The notes beneath the pieces are model-generated. The model saw only the letters and a program-made list of their open reading frames with translations. It was not told where the DNA came from and did not search any database. Positions 35,641 to 43,915 of a stretch of DNA of 64,000 nt are shown piece by piece. The stretch covers positions 248,001 through 312,000 of the forward strand of contig NZ_LR738855.1 of the NCBI RefSeq assembly GCF_902702935.1, written 5' to 3'. A program made the translations under genes and the position numbers. The stretch is from Corynebacterium rouxii (GTDB taxonomy: Bacteria > Actinomycetota > Actinomycetes > Mycobacteriales > Mycobacteriaceae). The first letter of the stretch is position 1. Every line of letters begins with the position of its first letter.

Positions 35641-35839
35641 TGACACCCCCTTACCCTAGCTAAGGACTGCCCGTGGGGGGAAGCGGAAAACTCCCCTCAA
35701 AGTGTGACTCATTCGACTTAGAAGGTTTACTGTGAATACACTAACAGCTGTAGTTATTGTGCACATCGCAAGGCGATGTAGAAAGCCATGCTGATATGGC
35801 TCTCAGTCGGTTCCTAATTAATGTCAGGAGGAGTTCATC

Positions 35840-36187
35840 ATGACGGCTTCGTTGATGAGCACAGGTAAGAAAAACCCCTTTCAAGATGCTCAACAGGGAG
35901 AGTATGGGAACGGAAATCGAAACGACTGGGTAATGCAAGCAAGCTGTCGCGATGGCGATCCTGACGCCCTCTTTGTGCGTGGCGCAGCGCAGCGTCGCGC
36001 AGCAGCTATTTGCTGCCAGTGTCCTGTGATGATTCAGTGCCGCGCGGATGCTCTAGATAATAAGGTCGAGTTCGGTGTGTGGGGTGGCCTGACCGAACGT
36101 CAGCGTCGTGCCATTTTGCGCAAGAATCCACACGTGGACAGCTGGGAGCAGTTCTTCGCTCAAGGTGGCGAACTTCTCGGCATGTAG
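35840..36187 (+). CDS. whcA: WhiB-family regulator, WhcA/WhiB4 type
   Basis: 115 residues with the four iron-sulfur cysteines in the WhiB spacing: Cys36, Cys58 (or 59), Cys61 and Cys67, followed by the turn GVWGGLTERQRRA. WhcA of C. glutamicum represses oxidative-stress genes; mycobacterial WhiB4 lies beside ponA2 as here. GGAGGAG precedes the ATG by 6 nt. The roughly 190 bp between ponA2 and this gene hold their divergent promoters; TAGGGT lies shortly upstream of ponA2 on the minus strand. Confidence 0.92.
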   Translation: MTASLMSTGKKNPFQDAQQGEYGNGNRNDWVMQASCRDGDPDALFVRGAAQRRAAAICCQCPVMIQCRADALDNKVEFGVWGGLTERQRRAILRKNPHVDSWEQFFAQGGELLGM

Positions 36188-36227
36188 GGCGTATGTGCGC
36201 TCACAAGATTTCGGTACAGTAGCATGC

Positions 36228-36383
36228 ATGACTAAATGGGAATACTCGACCGTGCCACTGTTGACGCACGCAACCAAACAGATTCTGGATACTTGGGGCG
36301 AAGACGGCTGGGAGCTCGTCAGCGTTGTACCAGGCCCGAACCCTGAAAACGTTGTCGCCTACATGAAGCGCCCGGTGGAATAA
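36228..36383 (+). CDS. Small DUF4177 protein
   Basis: 51 residues beginning MTKWEYSTVPLL, with the DUF4177-like middle LDTWGEDGWELVSVVPG and a short basic end. Similar small proteins stand in front of the RidA gene in mycobacteria (Rv3678A type). TACAGT (36215-36220) is 7 nt before the ATG, no Shine-Dalgarno is present, so translation from a leaderless mRNA is likely. One base separates its stop from the RidA start. Function unknown. Confidence 0.8.
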   Translation: MTKWEYSTVPLLTHATKQILDTWGEDGWELVSVVPGPNPENVVAYMKRPVE

Positions 36384-36384
36384 C

Positions 36385-36849
36385 ATGGGGGCGTCGATAA
36401 GCGAAAAACTCGCAGAGCTTAACATCACGCTGCCTTCCGTTGCCGCTCCCGTCGCGGCATACGTTCCTGCCGTCAAGGTGGGAAACCAAGTGTGGACATC
36501 CGGCCAGCTGCCCTTTATTGATGGCCAGCTGCCAGCAACCGGTAAAGTGGGCGCGACCGTTACCGCTGAGCAGGCGGAATCCTATGCGCGCACCGCGGCA
36601 CTCAATGCGCTTGCTGCCGTTGATGCACTCGTCGGCATCGATAACGTCACGCGCGTGATCAAAGTCACCGGCTTTGTCGCCTCCGCTACTGATTTTGGCG
36701 GCCAGCCAGCAGTTGTGAACGGCGCATCCAACCTCATTGGTGAGATCTTTGGCGAGGCCGGCGCGCATGCCCGTAGCGCCGTCGGTGTTGCGGAACTGCC
36801 GCTTGATGCCCCAGTTGAACTGGAAATTATCGTCGAGGTAACCAACTAA
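36385..36849 (+). CDS. RidA-family (YjgF/Rid) protein
   Basis: 154 residues; an Atu1953/Rid-type protein as in Rv3678c. Segments NQVWTSGQLPFIDGQLP, AALNALAAVD, VIKVTGFVAS and HARSAVGVAELPLDAPVELEIIV fit the family; the last contains the R-x-x-x-x-x-x-LP-x-x-xxVE pattern used to bind imine substrates in active deaminases. RidA enzymes remove reactive enamine/imine intermediates. It is one base after the DUF4177 gene and probably cotranscribed with it. Confidence 0.9.
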   Translation: MGASISEKLAELNITLPSVAAPVAAYVPAVKVGNQVWTSGQLPFIDGQLPATGKVGATVTAEQAESYARTAALNALAAVDALVGIDNVTRVIKVTGFVASATDFGGQPAVVNGASNLIGEIFGEAGAHARSAVGVAELPLDAPVELEIIVEVTN

Positions 36850-36897
36850 CCTTCGATTTGGTGGGGGTTTCGGTCGTGTGTGCCGGCTGGAGTAGCT

Positions 36898-37722
36898 ATG
36901 CTAAAAGTTATGGAGCATCCTGCTTACAGTCAGCTGCGGCCGGTCACCCCGTCCGCAGGAGTTGTCCTTTGCCCAAATCCTGGTTATAGCTCGCTTGAAG
37001 GCACCAACTCGTGGGTCGTTCGAGCCGAGGGGGATCGGTGTAGCATTGTCATCGATCCCGGGCCTGCTGATGAAGGGCACCTCAATGTCCTTCACGGTAA
37101 AGCCGAAACCGTGGGGCTTATTCTTTTGACGCACCGTCATCACGACCACGCTGATGGTGCTGAGCGCTTCCGACAACTCACGGGAGCTGCTGTTCGAGCG
37201 CAGCAGGCGCCGTATTGCCATGGTGGCGATGTGCTGCGCGACGGTGAGATCATTGCTATCGACGGGGTAACCCCGCAGCTAGAAGTCGTCTTTACCCCAG
37301 GGCATACCAGTGACTCGGTGTGTTTCTTTGTGTGGAGTGGTGTTCCGCACGAATCCAACCTTGAGGGGATTATTACTGGTGACACGATCGCTGGTCGCCA
37401 CACCACCATGATCTCCGAAACCGATGGTGACCTTGGCCAGTACCTCAATACCTTGGCGTTGCTCGAGGAACGCGGCAAGGGCATTCCGCTGCTGCCTGGG
37501 CATGGCCCCGATGGTGACGATGTGGCAAGCTTTGCGCACTGGTATATCGAGCGACGTATGCAGCGCCTTGAGCAGATCAAGGAAGCGATTGCGCAGCGCG
37601 GCGCAGATGTGCCTATCAAAGAGCTTATCGACGCAGTCTATGACGACGTGGACCCCGTGTTGCGCGGTGCCGCTGAGCAGTCCACCCGAGTAGCGCTGCG
37701 CTACCTTGAACAACAGCAATAA
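36898..37722 (+). CDS. Metallo-beta-lactamase-fold hydrolase (Rv3677c-type)
   Basis: 274 residues with the metal motif THRHHDHADG, the downstream GHTSDSVCF histidine, TGDTIAGRHTTM (bridging Asp) and LLPGHGPD. The C-terminal helical part (RRMQRLEQIKEAIAQRG) is as in the LACTB2-like group, some of which are endoribonucleases. Substrate not known. ATG at 36898 has GGAG 6 nt upstream; an upstream GTG at 36880 is less likely. Convergent with glxR, sharing a terminator. Confidence 0.87.
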   Translation: MLKVMEHPAYSQLRPVTPSAGVVLCPNPGYSSLEGTNSWVVRAEGDRCSIVIDPGPADEGHLNVLHGKAETVGLILLTHRHHDHADGAERFRQLTGAAVRAQQAPYCHGGDVLRDGEIIAIDGVTPQLEVVFTPGHTSDSVCFFVWSGVPHESNLEGIITGDTIAGRHTTMISETDGDLGQYLNTLALLEERGKGIPLLPGHGPDGDDVASFAHWYIERRMQRLEQIKEAIAQRGADVPIKELIDAVYDDVDPVLRGAAEQSTRVALRYLEQQQ

Positions 37723-37736
37723 AATCGCACAACACG

Positions 37737-37763
37737 AAAGGCAGGGGCAATGCCCCTGCCTTT
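37737..37763. terminator. Bidirectional terminator between MBL gene and glxR
   Basis: AAAGGCAGGGGCA (37737-37749) and TGCCCCTGCCTTT (37751-37763) are a 13-bp perfect stem with a one-base spacer, followed by GTTTTTG on the plus strand. It serves both convergent genes. Confidence 0.88.
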
Positions 37764-37782
37764 GTTTTTGCTGTTTTGTGGC

Positions 37783-38466
37783 TTAGCGAGCGCGCTTTGC
37801 TAGGTGCTCGGTGTCTACAATCAGCACGGACTTGCCCTCAAGGCGAATCCAGTTGCGGTGTGCGAAGGTAGCCAGAGCCTTGTTGACGGTTTCGCGGCTA
37901 GCGCCAACTAGCTGGGCGATCTCTTCTTGGGTGAGGTCGTGGTTCACTCGCAGGGCACCGCCTTCTTGGGTGCCAAAGCGGTTAGCCAGCTGCAGGAGGG
38001 TCTTGGCCACGCGACCGGGAACGTCGGTGAAGATGAGGTCTGCGAGGGAGTTGTTGGTGCGGCGCAGGCGACGAGCCAACACGCGCAGCAGCTGCTCGGA
38101 GATCTCTGGGTGCTCAGCGATCCACTGGCGCAGCATCTCGGAGTTCATGGTTGCTGCGTGAACTTCGGTCACACAAACGGCGGAGGAGGTGCGTGGGCCT
38201 GGGTCGAAGATGGAGAGCTCGCCGAACATGTCGGAGGGGCCCATCACGGTGAGCAGGTTCTCGCGGCCGTCCATGGAGTGACGGGCCAGCTTAACCTTGC
38301 CGGAGGTGATGATGTAGAGGCGGTCACCAGGCTCGCCTTCTTCGAAGATCGTTGCACCGCGTGGGAAGCGGACGCTTTCCAGCTCCTCGATCAGATTGTT
38401 TACGGCAATGGGATCTACGCCTTGAAAAATGCCAGCGCGGGACAGGATATCCTGTACACCTTCCAC
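37783..38466 (-). CDS. glxR: cAMP-dependent global regulator GlxR (CRP/FNR family)
   Basis: 227 residues. The N-terminal cyclic-nucleotide-binding domain shows [33 protein letters not shown] (cAMP-binding FGE and RT), a long dimer helix, and a C-terminal helix-turn-helix [24 protein letters not shown]. It is the main carbon and respiration regulator of corynebacteria, binding TGTGA-N6-TCACA. GTG start with GAGGAG 8 nt upstream. A perfect 15-bp palindrome lies about 180 bp upstream. Confidence 0.97.
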   Translation of the reverse strand: MEGVQDILSRAGIFQGVDPIAVNNLIEELESVRFPRGATIFEEGEPGDRLYIITSGKVKLARHSMDGRENLLTVMGPSDMFGELSIFDPGPRTSSAVCVTEVHAATMNSEMLRQWIAEHPEISEQLLRVLARRLRRTNNSLADLIFTDVPGRVAKTLLQLANRFGTQEGGALRVNHDLTQEEIAQLVGASRETVNKALATFAHRNWIRLEGKSVLIVDTEHLAKRAR

Positions 38467-38884
38467 GTCAATACTCCTCTGATAAGCCGCCTAGCAGCCT
38501 CTCCAGTCTGGTAGCTAACGCGGCGCCTAGCTGAGTCTCAACCCTTTGGGTAGAAACGGAGAGATTTGTGGGTTGTGACTCATTCGGTTGTTTCCTAGAT
38601 CACCATACTATGTGTTGAGTCACTTTTGCACCTCCCAAGTTGAATTATCACACCCGGTGTGAAGTGGGGGGATTGCGGGGGTAAATCAAAAGCTATGAAC
38701 TATGCGAAAGTTTGATGTGCATAGTTTTTGCGTGGCCATAGTTACCCCCGAACGTGCCGTTTCTATGATGTGTCCTATATTGCTTTTTCCGCACAATGCG
38801 ATGGCCAACACATCTGCACGTGAGGCGGTGCCCAATCGGGCTACTTCTGAGGAGCTGGCTCCTGCGGCGACATGATCGCCTTTT
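38467..38884. promoter_or_regulatory. glxR upstream region with a 15-bp palindrome
   Basis: About 420 bp with no supported gene. It holds TCACACC-C-GGTGTGA at 38648-38662, a perfect palindrome whose halves resemble GlxR half-sites in inverted order but not with the standard spacing, plus TGTGACTCA near 38573 and TGTGTTGAGTCAC near 38613. These are candidate sites for autoregulation. A minus-strand frame of 86 codons (38946-38686) crosses the region but has no support. Confidence 0.4.
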
Positions 38885-38953
38885 TCAAACGATCCACCCA
38901 CAATAAAAAGCTCCCAACACAAGCGGGACCACAACAACGAGCGCAAAAATCAT
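38885..38953 (-). CDS. Possible 22-residue hydrophobic membrane peptide
   Basis: The frame encodes MIFALVVVVPLVLGAFYCGW plus two residues, a single membrane helix. TAGGCT (38960-38965, minus strand) lies exactly 6 nt before the ATG at 38953, as in other leaderless genes of this window; an ATG two codons earlier is also possible. It stands between glxR and nth, where related genomes carry small uncharacterised genes. No Shine-Dalgarno and very short, so support is modest. Confidence 0.4.
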   Translation of the reverse strand: MIFALVVVVPLVLGAFYCGWIV

Positions 38954-38997
38954 AGGCATAGCCTAGCGCACTACCAACTCACGTTAAGGTAGAGGGC

Positions 38998-39753
38998 ATG
39001 AGTAGACCTGACCTTGCCCAGCAGCCCACCGCACTGGCGGTCAAGCGTCGCGCACGCGCTATCAATCGGGAACTGGCCAAAGCATATCCCGACGCCCACT
39101 GTGAGCTGGACTTTAATAACCCACTTGAACTCACCGTCGCCACGGTGCTCAGCGCCCAATGTACCGACGTACGCGTCAACCAAGTCACCCCAGCATTATT
39201 TGCCAAGTATCCCACCGCAGAAGCCTATGCGAGTGCCAACGAAGTCGAGCTACAAGAAATAATCCGCCCCACCGGTTTTTATAAAGCAAAAGCAGCGCAT
39301 TTGATCGGCATCGGACAAAAACTAGTCACAGACTTTGGCGGCGAGATCCCCCGTGACCTAGAAAGCCTCGTCAGCTTGCCAGGGGTGGGGCGAAAAACCG
39401 CCCATGTAGTGCGCGGTAACGCCTTTGATATCCCTGGGTTGACCGTCGATACGCATTTTGGGCGCCTTGTGCGACGACTCGGCCTGACTACCCAAACAGA
39501 CCCCGTCAAAGTGGAACGTGAGATAGCCGATCTGATCGAGAAAAAAGAATGGACCATGTTTTCGCACCGGATCATCTTCCATGGACGTCGCGTATGCCAC
39601 TCTCGTACCGCTGCATGTGGGGCGTGCTTCCTTGCGCCGCGCTGCCCCAGCTACGGGGAGGTAGGACCCACAGATCTGCTGCGTGCAGAATCTTTAGTCA
39701 CCGGTGACAATCGCGAACACCTACTTCAGATGGCAGGTATTAAGAATGCGTAA
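38998..39753 (+). CDS. nth: Endonuclease III
   Basis: Nth removes oxidised pyrimidines from DNA and cuts at the abasic site. 251 residues with the helix-hairpin-helix [12 protein letters not shown] carrying catalytic Lys133, Asp151 in TVDTHFGR, and the 4Fe-4S cluster cysteines 200, 207, 210 and 216 (C-x6-C-x2-C-x5-C). TAAGGT (38985-38990) is 7 nt before the ATG: probably leaderless, although AGAGGG also sits between. First gene of a likely operon with the next three. Confidence 0.96.
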   Translation: MSRPDLAQQPTALAVKRRARAINRELAKAYPDAHCELDFNNPLELTVATVLSAQCTDVRVNQVTPALFAKYPTAEAYASANEVELQEIIRPTGFYKAKAAHLIGIGQKLVTDFGGEIPRDLESLVSLPGVGRKTAHVVRGNAFDIPGLTVDTHFGRLVRRLGLTTQTDPVKVEREIADLIEKKEWTMFSHRIIFHGRRVCHSRTAACGACFLAPRCPSYGEVGPTDLLRAESLVTGDNREHLLQMAGIKNA

Positions 39754-40306
39754 AACGATGTTGATTTCTGCTGGCGTATTTGTGGCCGTCTTTGCCGTGC
39801 TGATCAGCCTGATAGTGGGAAAGCATGACGACCCCGCTACTGAAAGCGTTATCGCGGACGCTCAACAGATAGCAACGCGCCCCGACTGCGATGTGACCCT
39901 AGTCGCAGGAGTGCAGCTCGATTGCCTTGGCGGGTACTCTGGTGCGTCGACAGTGGATCCAAGCATAACCGTGGTCAATGTGTGGGCTTGGTGGTGCGAA
40001 CCGTGCCGTGCTGAACTGCCACTCTTTGATACCTTGGCGCACCAGCATCCCGAACTGCGCGTGATCGGCGTGCATGCCGACACCAAAGCTGCCAACGGCG
40101 CTGCGCTGCTCAACGACCTCGGCGTTAATATGCCCTCCCTGCAAGACAACCACAATGCATTTGCTGGGGCCTTGGGCCTGCCAAACGTCGTTCCCATCAC
40201 CGTTGTCCTCAACGCCGACGGCTCCCTCAACTCCTTCATCCCGCGCGCATTCAACTCCTACGAAGACTTAGAAGCCGCAGTGATGAGCAAGGTTCAAGCG
40301 GCATGA
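39746..40306 (+). CDS. Membrane-anchored TlpA/ResA-like thiol-disulfide protein
   Basis: 186 residues: N-terminal signal anchor ([19 protein letters not shown]) and a thioredoxin fold outside the membrane with the active site WWCEPC (Cys84, Cys87) and cis-Pro in [10 protein letters not shown] second cysteine pair (48 and 60) lies before the fold. Equivalent to Rv3673c. It overlaps nth by 8 bp and the NUDIX gene by 4 bp. Probably reduces disulfides in exported proteins; the MarP-like protease downstream depends on a disulfide. Confidence 0.9.
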   Translation: MRKTMLISAGVFVAVFAVLISLIVGKHDDPATESVIADAQQIATRPDCDVTLVAGVQLDCLGGYSGASTVDPSITVVNVWAWWCEPCRAELPLFDTLAHQHPELRVIGVHADTKAANGAALLNDLGVNMPSLQDNHNAFAGALGLPNVVPITVVLNADGSLNSFIPRAFNSYEDLEAAVMSKVQAA

Positions 40307-41046
40307 CCCTAGATTTTCCGCAGCCAGATGTCCCAGGGCGCAACACGGACCTGCGGCCCGAATACGCGCCACGATGGCTGGCGCCCCTCGTAAACGACGT
40401 TACCAACGGTGTTATCTGCGATCGACTACGCCGCGTTCTTGCCCCGCCGCAACGCACCGAAACCACCAAACAAGCAGCTGTACTCATGCTGCTCGCAGGA
40501 GATCCCCTCGCACACACCTTGCCTGACGACGCCACCGTGCTTCTCACGCATCGCTCACCGACGATGCGATCGCACTCTGGCCAAATTGCGTTCCCCGGTG
40601 GCCGGATGGACCCCGTCGACCGCAATGTGGTCGATTGTGCGTTGCGGGAAGCGTGGGAGGAAACCGGTGTGGACCGCATGAGCGTGACACCTCTGGTCAC
40701 TTTTCCCATGCTGCATATCCGCGCTACCGGATACCCAGTGCACCCCGTGCTGGGCTATTGGCACACGCCGAGTCGCGTTGGGGTGGTAAGTCCCAACGAA
40801 GCCGACTCGGTTGCCGCAATCCCCATCGCGGAATTGGTTGATCCCAGAAACCGACTCACAGTGGAATTTGACCGTTGGTCTGGACCGGCGTTTCGGATCA
40901 ACGACTTTATTATTTGGGGTTTTACCGGTGGACTCTTAGACGCAATGCTCTACCAAGCGGGATGGGAACAGCCGTGGGAGTCGCACAAGCACTACGATCT
41001 ATACGACACCCTTGCTCGTTCCCGGAACAACGAGCGTTTGACGTAA
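40303..41046 (+). CDS. NUDIX hydrolase, CoA pyrophosphatase type
   Basis: 247 residues with the UPF0035 signature LLTHRSPTMRSHSGQIAFPGG directly followed by the NUDIX box GGRMDPVDRNVVDCALREAW then EETG. CoA-type NUDIX enzymes split CoA into 4'-phosphopantetheine and adenosine 3',5'-bisphosphate. In the box, Asp replaces the first Glu, as usual in this subfamily. Equivalent to Rv3672c; start codon overlaps the stop of the upstream gene (ATGA). Confidence 0.9.
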   Translation: MTLDFPQPDVPGRNTDLRPEYAPRWLAPLVNDVTNGVICDRLRRVLAPPQRTETTKQAAVLMLLAGDPLAHTLPDDATVLLTHRSPTMRSHSGQIAFPGGRMDPVDRNVVDCALREAWEETGVDRMSVTPLVTFPMLHIRATGYPVHPVLGYWHTPSRVGVVSPNEADSVAAIPIAELVDPRNRLTVEFDRWSGPAFRINDFIIWGFTGGLLDAMLYQAGWEQPWESHKHYDLYDTLARSRNNERLT

Positions 41047-41068
41047 TGCAGGAAGGCACGACACGACA

Positions 41069-42265
41069 GTGACACCCGGAATGACAGTCGACGCTGCCAT
41101 CGTGATCGCGTTAGTGATCGCAATTTTTACCGGCTGGCGGCAAGGCGCGGTATCCTCAGTGCTTTCAACCCTTGGCGTTGTAGCAGGGCTTATCTGTGGC
41201 GCGGCAACAGCGCCCTTTGTGATGGGGCTGACCGAGCATGTTGCCCTGCGGTTCTTGCTGGCCCTAGGCACTATGATTTTGCTTGTTGGCGTGGGCAACC
41301 TCGTCGGTGGAATTTTAGGCGCCCAACTTCGGGATCATTTCTTGTGGAAGAAATCCATGTGGATAGATTCCGCCATTGGGTCCGTGTTCCAGGCCCTAGC
41401 TACGCTGTTGGTGGCATGGCTGGTATCAATTCCGCTGGCCACAGGGCTAAGCGGTGGCCTATCGCAGGGGATTAAAAACTCTGAGATCTTAGGGTTCGTC
41501 GACCACGGTGCACCTTCGCAGTTGTCTGCTCTGCCGTCGAAAATCTCGGCAATGCTCAACGAGAGCGGCCTGCCGCCACTGGTGTCGCCGTTTATGGAAA
41601 AGCAGCACTCCAGCCAAGTGGAAGCACCCGCTATCAAGGTGTCGGACACCGCGCTGGTAGAACGCCTGCGGCCCTCGGTGATCCACGTGCTGGGCGAATC
41701 AGAAGAATGCAGCCGACGCCTGATGGGATCTGGATTTGTTGTTGATGCCACCCACGTGATGACCAACGCTCACGTGGTAGCCGGAACCGAGCGCGTCAGC
41801 CTCGACACCGTGGTGGGCATGGTCGATGCCACCGTGGTTTATTACAACCCACAGCTCGACATAGCTGTGCTCGAAGCAGAGGGGCTCAACCTGCCCGCAC
41901 TACAGTGGGCGCCCGAACCTGCAGAAACAGGCGCAGACGCTATCGTGATGGGCTTCCCAGAATCCGGCCCCTTTGAGGCAGCACCGGCGCGTATCAGCGA
42001 CCGCATTATCATCGCAGGCCCCGACATCTACGCCAACGGCCGCGTGGAGCGCGAATCCTATACCGCACGCGGCAGCATCCGCCAAGGCAACTCCGGTGGC
42101 CCGATGGTGGATACCGAAGGCAATGTCATCGGTGTGGTTTTCGGCGCTTCCGTCGACGCCACAGATATTGGCTATGCCCTCACCGCCAAAGAAGTGCTCA
42201 ATATGGTGGGCGATACCAGTGCGCTGCACACCTCCGTGACCACGCAGCAGTGCGTGGTGAACTAA
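41069..42265 (+). CDS. marP: Membrane serine protease, MarP type
   Basis: 398 residues. Four CvpA/colicin-V-like helices (about 5-130) anchor an extracellular trypsin-like domain with His235 (TNAHVVAG), Asp264 (LDIAVL) and Ser342 (QGNSGGP). Cys214 and Cys395 sit where the regulatory disulfide of M. tuberculosis MarP (Rv3671c) lies. MarP is needed for survival in acid, where it activates a peptidoglycan hydrolase. GTG start matches the MTP... start of that protein; GGAAGG is 12 nt upstream. Convergent with the next gene, overlapping by 4 bp. Confidence 0.93.
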   Translation: MTPGMTVDAAIVIALVIAIFTGWRQGAVSSVLSTLGVVAGLICGAATAPFVMGLTEHVALRFLLALGTMILLVGVGNLVGGILGAQLRDHFLWKKSMWIDSAIGSVFQALATLLVAWLVSIPLATGLSGGLSQGIKNSEILGFVDHGAPSQLSALPSKISAMLNESGLPPLVSPFMEKQHSSQVEAPAIKVSDTALVERLRPSVIHVLGESEECSRRLMGSGFVVDATHVMTNAHVVAGTERVSLDTVVGMVDATVVYYNPQLDIAVLEAEGLNLPALQWAPEPAETGADAIVMGFPESGPFEAAPARISDRIIIAGPDIYANGRVERESYTARGSIRQGNSGGPMVDTEGNVIGVVFGASVDATDIGYALTAKEVLNMVGDTSALHTSVTTQQCVVN

Positions 42266-43200
42266 AGAAATTTGAGCACCTGGGCAACAAAAGCTGCTGG
42301 GTCTTCTAGATGCGGACGCATTCGCGTGCTGGGGATACTGAACGTGTCAAAGTCCCCAGTGCAGCGTGATGCTGCACGTCGTGCGAGGTAGCGGGCGTAG
42401 GGGGAGGCGTCGACAAGCACCCGTGTAGGGGCTGTGACGCGCTGCGATGCCCACTTCAGCGGCGGCACATTGACCACATAACGCGAGGTTTTGGCCACCG
42501 CGGGGAAGGTGGAGTCAATGGACATGGCGAGGCGGCGTAGCGCTAGTGTGTCTGCGAATTCGGGGCTTGTTTGGAAGCTTAACGACGTCCACCGCCGTAG
42601 GTCGCGCTCAACCCACGTATCCTTCAGCCGCCACAGGCGCTTACTGAGGACTCGGGGGAGTCGAAACATTGTGGTCATGCTGACCGGATAGGTAAAAAGC
42701 CACGGTCTGTCGATGATGGCGCGGCGGATATCAAGGGGGTGAATCGCTCCCATGGTGGTCAACGAGGCAACGTGGCGCGGGTAGTTCGCCGCAAGCAGCC
42801 ACGCAATCGCGGCACCGGAACCGCAGGCGATCACATGCGCGGACTCGTGGCCCAAAGTACGGATCGAGCCGGCGATGTCGCCGGTTGCGAGGTAGTGATC
42901 GTAGCCCGTAGGCGGCTTGTCGGAGAGGCCGTAGCCACGGAAATCAATGGCGGCAACATGAAAACCCGCCGCCGCAAGGGGGGCGAGGCATTCTTTGAAA
43001 TCAAACCAGCCGCCGAAAGAATCGTGGAGTAACACGATCAGGGGGTTGGCGGGGTCGCCAGCAGTTGCCGCATGCAGGCGCACGCCACGGGTATGGAGCA
43101 TGATATGGCTAAATGGCCCGTCGAGTTCCACAACGTGTGGCGAGATCGGCGCTGGTGGAACCTCGGGGGAGTGGTTGCTGCGCTTAAAAAACGCCGCCAT
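42262..43200 (-). CDS. Alpha/beta-hydrolase fold protein, EphE-like, with altered nucleophile elbow
   Basis: 312 residues with LLHDSFGGWFDFKECLAPLA (oxyanion HDSFG), VAAIDFRGYGLSDKPP and GDIAGSIRTLGHESAHVIACG, all epoxide-hydrolase-like. In place of the usual G-H-D-x-GG nucleophile elbow it has ACGSGAAIAW: aligned from the right, Gly occupies the Asp position and Ser follows. The C-terminal catalytic His could be in MRPHLEDP. It may be inactive or use Ser. Position equals Rv3670 (EphE). ATG at 43200 has AAGGAG 10 nt upstream. Confidence 0.8.
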   Translation of the reverse strand: MAAFFKRSNHSPEVPPAPISPHVVELDGPFSHIMLHTRGVRLHAATAGDPANPLIVLLHDSFGGWFDFKECLAPLAAAGFHVAAIDFRGYGLSDKPPTGYDHYLATGDIAGSIRTLGHESAHVIACGSGAAIAWLLAANYPRHVASLTTMGAIHPLDIRRAIIDRPWLFTYPVSMTTMFRLPRVLSKRLWRLKDTWVERDLRRWTSLSFQTSPEFADTLALRRLAMSIDSTFPAVAKTSRYVVNVPPLKWASQRVTAPTRVLVDASPYARYLARRAASRCTGDFDTFSIPSTRMRPHLEDPAAFVAQVLKFL

Positions 43201-43227
43201 ATCGGGGTGGCTCCTTCTAAATAACAT

Positions 43228-43256
43228 AACAACGCCCCGAAAACGGAGGCGTTGTT
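43228..43256 (-). terminator. Hairpin downstream of the holin-X gene
   Basis: AACAACGCC (43228-43236) pairs with GGCGTTGTT (43248-43256) around a short loop. Read on the minus strand it follows the holin-X gene by 31 nt, with a modest T-rich tail. Confidence 0.65.
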
Positions 43257-43287
43257 AGATCAATGAGCGTGGGGCTTTAACTGTGCA

Positions 43288-43788
43288 CTAGCTGTAGAGG
43301 CCGCGGTTGCTTGCCTCGAGCTTTGCCTGAGCCTTACCTGGGACAAGCTTTTTCAGCTCGTTAACGGAGTTGATCGTCTCCTTTGGCTTGCTGATCTTCT
43401 TGACCTTCTTAAAACCAACCAGCGCAAGCACGCCGGCGAGAACCAACATGAACAGGAACACGATCAAGAAAGCAGCCCAGCGTTCCATCCACGAGTTGAG
43501 TAGCTCGGCGAGGAAGAAGAAAAAGAAGAAAGAGCTGTACAAAGCGATGGTGCCGGCAACGCCGAACATGCCGCCGCCGATCACACCCTTTTTAGCCTCA
43601 ACGGCAAGCTCGGTCTTAGCGAGCTCGACCTCCGCGCGGAACAAGGAGGACATTTGCGCGGTGGCATCGCTAACCAAGGATCCGATGGATCCCTTGTTGG
43701 TGGCATCTACATCGGTCAGCGGAATTGCGTTGACCTTCGCCTCGAACGCGTCATTGCCCTCGGTGAAAAAGCCCTTGTCGTTGCTCAC
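43288..43788 (-). CDS. Phage holin superfamily III (holin-X) membrane protein
   Basis: 166 residues: N-terminal polar part, amphipathic helix QMSSLFRAEVELAKTELAVEAKK typical of this actinobacterial family, two membrane helices (IALYSSFFFFFFLAELL and AAFLIVFLFMLVLAGVLALVG), and a basic tail KKVKKISKPK. Chromosomal homologues (Rv3669 type) are not part of phages and their function is unknown. GTG at 43788 has GGAGGGAC 9 nt upstream; the longer frame lacks a ribosome site. Confidence 0.85.
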   Translation of the reverse strand: MSNDKGFFTEGNDAFEAKVNAIPLTDVDATNKGSIGSLVSDATAQMSSLFRAEVELAKTELAVEAKKGVIGGGMFGVAGTIALYSSFFFFFFLAELLNSWMERWAAFLIVFLFMLVLAGVLALVGFKKVKKISKPKETINSVNELKKLVPGKAQAKLEASNRGLYS

Positions 43789-43915
43789 GGGTCGGTCCCT
43801 CCAGATCATTGATTTAAAACAGTTATCCCCAATGTTGCCACGAATTTGCGCCGAGGGTGAATTTTGTGGGCTAATTGTTGCCGTTTTGTAGTCTTAGCGA
43901 GGATCATGGGCAGCT

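Noticed and set aside
38686..38946. 86-codon minus-strand frame between glxR and nth
   Set aside because: No ribosome site, no recognisable domain, and it covers a likely regulatory region; the short hydrophobic frame with a placed -10 is better supported.
43495..43540. Phenylalanine run in the holin-X protein as a slippery, phase-variable repeat
   Set aside because: The codons alternate between gaa/aag-type triplets on the plus strand and stay in frame in a hydrophobic helix; no homopolymer longer than five bases.
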